A stretch of 6,896 bases of DNA, from positions 1 through 6,896 of the forward strand of contig JAFVCR010000042.1 in NCBI GenBank assembly GCA_017479035.1, written 5' to 3'. Source of the stretch: Kiritimatiellia bacterium. Lineage in GTDB: Bacteria; Verrucomicrobiota; Kiritimatiellia; RFP12; UBA1067. This document shows, one piece after another, positions 4,326-6,896 of the stretch. Made by a program: the position numbers and the translations under genes. Position 1 is the first letter of the stretch. Each line of letters opens with the position of its first letter. The notes beneath the pieces are model-generated. The model ran no database searches and was not told where the DNA came from. It saw nothing but the letters and a program-made list of their open reading frames with translations.

Positions 4326-6896
4326 GCCCCGCAGAACGCCGCAGAGAGCGGAGGGGAAACTGCGGCGGAGGAGTTGAAGAGCCGCATCGATGCGGCGTTG
4401 AATACGGACAAGGCAAAGGGCGAGGTGGCCAAACGCAGGGAGGTTGTGCCGCTGGGGAATATGCCGGAGAGCCTTGTGGCGATCGGGTTGCCGTCCGCCC
4501 CGGTGGAGACGCGGGTTGACATAATAAGGAAACTCAACAAATCGCACTCCTTGACGGCGCAGCAGATAGCGGAACTGCCCGGACGTATCGCCGACCCCGT
4601 TGCCGTATTCAAGGACGGCGAGAGTTATATAATACTTACCGACTTGCAAGCACCCGTTAAGGACGGTGCGCAAAAGCCGGTGATGGTGGTGTTGCGGGCG
4701 ATTGAAAAAGCGAACGGCGAGAAGGTTTTTCTTGCCAGTGCCTACGCACGGGAGGCGGCCAATGAAAACAAATATGAAAAAATTGCCGCATCGGCGGATT
4801 CGCTGTTGTATCTGGATGAAAAACGTATTGCCGCCTTGGGGCTTGAAGAGCGGACAATCTCAACGCTAAACAGTCAAGCAAGCGGCAATAACACCGCCAA
4901 TCTAGCAGAAAACGGCGAAAAAGTCAAGCGCGAGGCGCACGTGAAGAACCTTGCCGAAAACACCGGCGAAGTCTTCACCGACGGCAAGGATACGATTGAA
5001 TTTCTGGGGTTCGACCACAACGGGCAATACCGCATACGCGCAAACGGCACGGAAGAGCGCATTGCCGACATCGGAAAGATACAGAGCGTCTTCGCGCCCG
5101 GCGGCAAATGGCGCAGACTTGAAGGAAAGGAAAAGCGCGACCATCTCCAAAAATCCGCCGAGGCTAGATTCCCCGGCTTCAAATACACAAACAATTTCGA
5201 CGTTGTAAAGGCGACGAGCATTGCCGCATGGGGCGGCGCAGACCCCGAAGAGGGCGGCGACCAGATGCTTGCGGATCTGCTGCAGATTGTCCGCAAGCAA
5301 GGGCATTTGCTCCCGAAGCCGCGCCGTTGGAACGACTGGCGGCGGGCTGTCGGGCAATGGCGGCGGCACGGACACCACCAAGTCCCCGGCGCAAGTGCGC
5401 CAAACTCCAAATTCCCCACCTTCGACGACTATCATGTGACGGGCGACGGTGAAATCCTTGACGAGCTTTTGGCGATAGCGGACGATAAAAGCGCAATCAA
5501 TTTGATTTTCGGCACGGGCAAGGGCGTCAGGCACGGTTCGCCCGACGAAGCGGACTTGACAGGCAACCTTCCCGAATACTTCCATCCGACCATAGAGAAA
5601 CTGGGCGCGGCGGGATTTGTGCAATACTACCTTGGCGCGGTGGCGAAATACCGCGAATGGGCGAAGCATCAGCGCAGAATGCTCACCGACCCCGAATACT
5701 ACGGCGCGGCAATGGCGGAGCGATACGGCGAGAACTGGAGCGATACCTTCAACGCAAAGGACGCGGAAGCCCCGCAGAACAACGCAGAAGATTACGCTGC
5801 GGCGGCAGGTGCAGGGGCGGACGCGACCGATTTCAACGTTGACGAATTGGAAAGCGGTTTGGAGCAGTGGGACGCGACCGATTTCAACGTTGACGAATTG
5901 GAAAGCGGTTTGGAGCAGTGGGACGCGACCGATTTCAACGTTGACGAATTGGAAAGCGGTTTGGAGCAGAGGGACGCGGACTATTACAGCAACGATTACG
6001 TCCCCGACCCCTTCGACCTTATCTCTCCCCCCGAAGTCGGGAGCGAGGGTTTGGGCTCGTTCTCCGTCACGGTCAAGGACATGGAGGAGGCGCGGATACA
6101 ATACAACGCGGTCGTGCGCCGCTACACGAATGCGGACGGCACGAAAAAGCCCGGCTGGATGAAAGCCCCCAACGGCAAGCCTACCAATTTGACCGAGCGG
6201 CAATGGGTGCAGGTGCGCACTCCGAATTTCAAACGCTGGTTCGGCGATTGGGAGTTGCAATTTGCAACTGCGGACGAAAACCAAGCAAAAGAAATCATAG
6301 CGGCATTGCGCAAAGAGCATAGAGAGTTCACAAACATTCTAAATGACCGCAAGGCGGAACTTAAAAGCGACTGGGGCAAAATCTTTTCCGCGAAAGCGAA
6401 GGGGCAATCTGTTTCGTTTGAAGCGCATTATGCGGCGGCGGCACGGATTGACACGCTTTTTGAAAACGGAATCAAATATGCCGAAGAAAAGCCCCGCAAC
6501 AATTCGGCGGACATTGAGGCCTATGCAAAATACGCTTGCCCGTTTTCTTTCGGCGGCGAGGTTTATCTTGCGAAAATCACGGTAAAAGAATATCCGGCAA
6601 AGGCGAAAATCAAAGACGGTGTTTATTCCGTTGAGGCGTTGGTCGTTGAAAAAGCGGCAAACGGAGGAAATAATGCGGCTATCGCTAAAATAAAGGGACA
6701 GTCGCTCGACCCCGATGCCGCAAACAATCTAGCACAACTGATTGAAAATGTCAACAACGTTTCAAAAATTGTTGACGAAAACGGCGAGCCGCGCGTGGTG
6801 TGGCACGGCGATGCAGACCCGTCTTTCACAACTTTTGATAATAACAAAATCCAGCGCGGCACAGGGTTTTGGTTCACGCAGTTCGAGGGTGAAGCG
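4326..6896 (+). CDS. Phage/conjugative-element polyvalent protein, 5'-truncated and running off the window
   Basis: One frame is open for 857 codons (numbered from 4326) with no stop before the right edge. Residues about 40-180 resemble the phage MuF-C / barnase-EndoU-colicin-RelE (BECR)-like domains: KLNKSHSLT (69-77), ELPGRIADPVAVFK (83-96) and LLYLDE near 160. A 17-residue unit is repeated three times at 499-549. Residues 611-643 carry the block KAPNGKPTNLTERQW then RTPNFKRWFGDWE, familiar from polyvalent proteins. Residues about 698-778 look like LPD3 (HYAAAARIDTLF, then VYLAKITVKEYP). From 813 an ART-PolyVal domain begins (KIVDENGEPRVVWHGD, GTGFWFTQ) and is cut by the edge. Such proteins are delivered or expressed by phages and conjugative elements as multi-domain effectors. 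An in-frame TAA (4323) closes the frame upstream; TTG 4374 and ATG 4461 are possible starts but neither has a well-spaced ribosome-binding site, and ATG 4461 lies at the edge of the first domain. Truncation is therefore favoured. Domain names come from motif recall, not a search. Confidence 0.82.
5820..5972 (+). repeat. 51-bp tandem repeat, three copies, in frame
   Basis: Units occupy 5820-5870, 5871-5921 and 5922-5972. Each encodes DATDFNVDELESGLEQW. Units 1 and 2 are identical at every base; unit 3 differs only in its last codon (AGG for TGG, Trp to Arg). The 17-codon period keeps the frame. Synonymous sites have not diverged, which points to very recent duplication or to assembly/replication slippage. 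The unit is acidic and sits in a linker between the N-terminal half and the KAPNGKPTNLTERQW block; three more residues (DAD) continue the start of a fourth unit. Confidence 0.97.

Noticed and set aside
4902..6320. 472-codon open frame on the minus strand
   Set aside because: It lies entirely opposite the + strand polyvalent frame, which has recognisable domain motifs. Its apparent repeats (VPLLQTAFQFVNVEIGR) are just the antisense of the 51-bp tandem repeat.

Overview
The window appears to come from a bacterial chromosome of moderate GC content. Its left half is a secreted carbohydrate-degradation operon and its right half is a fragment of mobile-element DNA. The family pairing (DUF4874/DUF4832 protein plus GH27 alpha-galactosidase with a carbohydrate-binding tail) and the C/G-rich palindromic intergenic repeats suggest an anaerobic, polysaccharide-degrading gut-type bacterium. 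The PVC group (Kiritimatiellota/Lentisphaerota) or Bacteroidota would fit. This is inference: no phylogenetic marker protein is present, so the taxonomy is tentative.

Layout. Bases 1-386 hold no gene. They contain a nested palindromic (REP/BIME-like) element at about 61-260, a 14-bp palindrome, and an imperfect 20-bp direct repeat flanking the whole block. A textbook promoter (TTGACA, 17 bp, TATAAT at 387-415) then fires almost exactly at the ATG of the first gene (423), so the transcript is predicted to be leaderless. Two genes follow on the + strand and overlap by ATGA: a secreted DUF4874/DUF4832 protein (423-1841) and a secreted or lipid-anchored GH27 alpha-galactosidase with a C-terminal CBM35/CBM6-like module (1838-3442). 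They probably act together outside the cytoplasm on a galactose-containing glycan. No SusC/SusD, transporter or regulator is visible next to them.

Bases 3443-4061 are non-coding and rich in structure: a 16-bp-arm palindrome 49 nt after the operon, a weak terminator-like hairpin, a 9-bp stem-loop, and an AT-rich cluster of about six CAAGRGCTTGAAAT-type units including a 21-bp perfect inverted repeat. Next come two minus-strand tRNA genes with encoded CCA, 9 nt apart, reading CAU (Met or lysidine-type Ile) and UCU (Arg). They share one upstream promoter (4241-4269).

From 4326 to the right edge there is one uninterrupted + strand reading frame of 857 codons with no stop in the window. It encodes part of a large polyvalent protein of the type carried by phages and conjugative elements: an N-terminal MuF-C/BECR-like nuclease domain, an internal 17-residue unit repeated three times almost perfectly, a conserved KAPNGKPTNLTERQW...RTPNFKRWFGDWE block, an LPD3-like region, and the start of an ADP-ribosyltransferase-like (ART-PolyVal) domain. 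The frame is closed upstream by a TAA only 54 nt from the tRNA promoter and has no convincing start codon or ribosome-binding site. It therefore looks like a 5'-truncated remnant of a mobile element abutting the tRNA operon. This mosaic, and the repeats within it, is the least ordinary part of the window.
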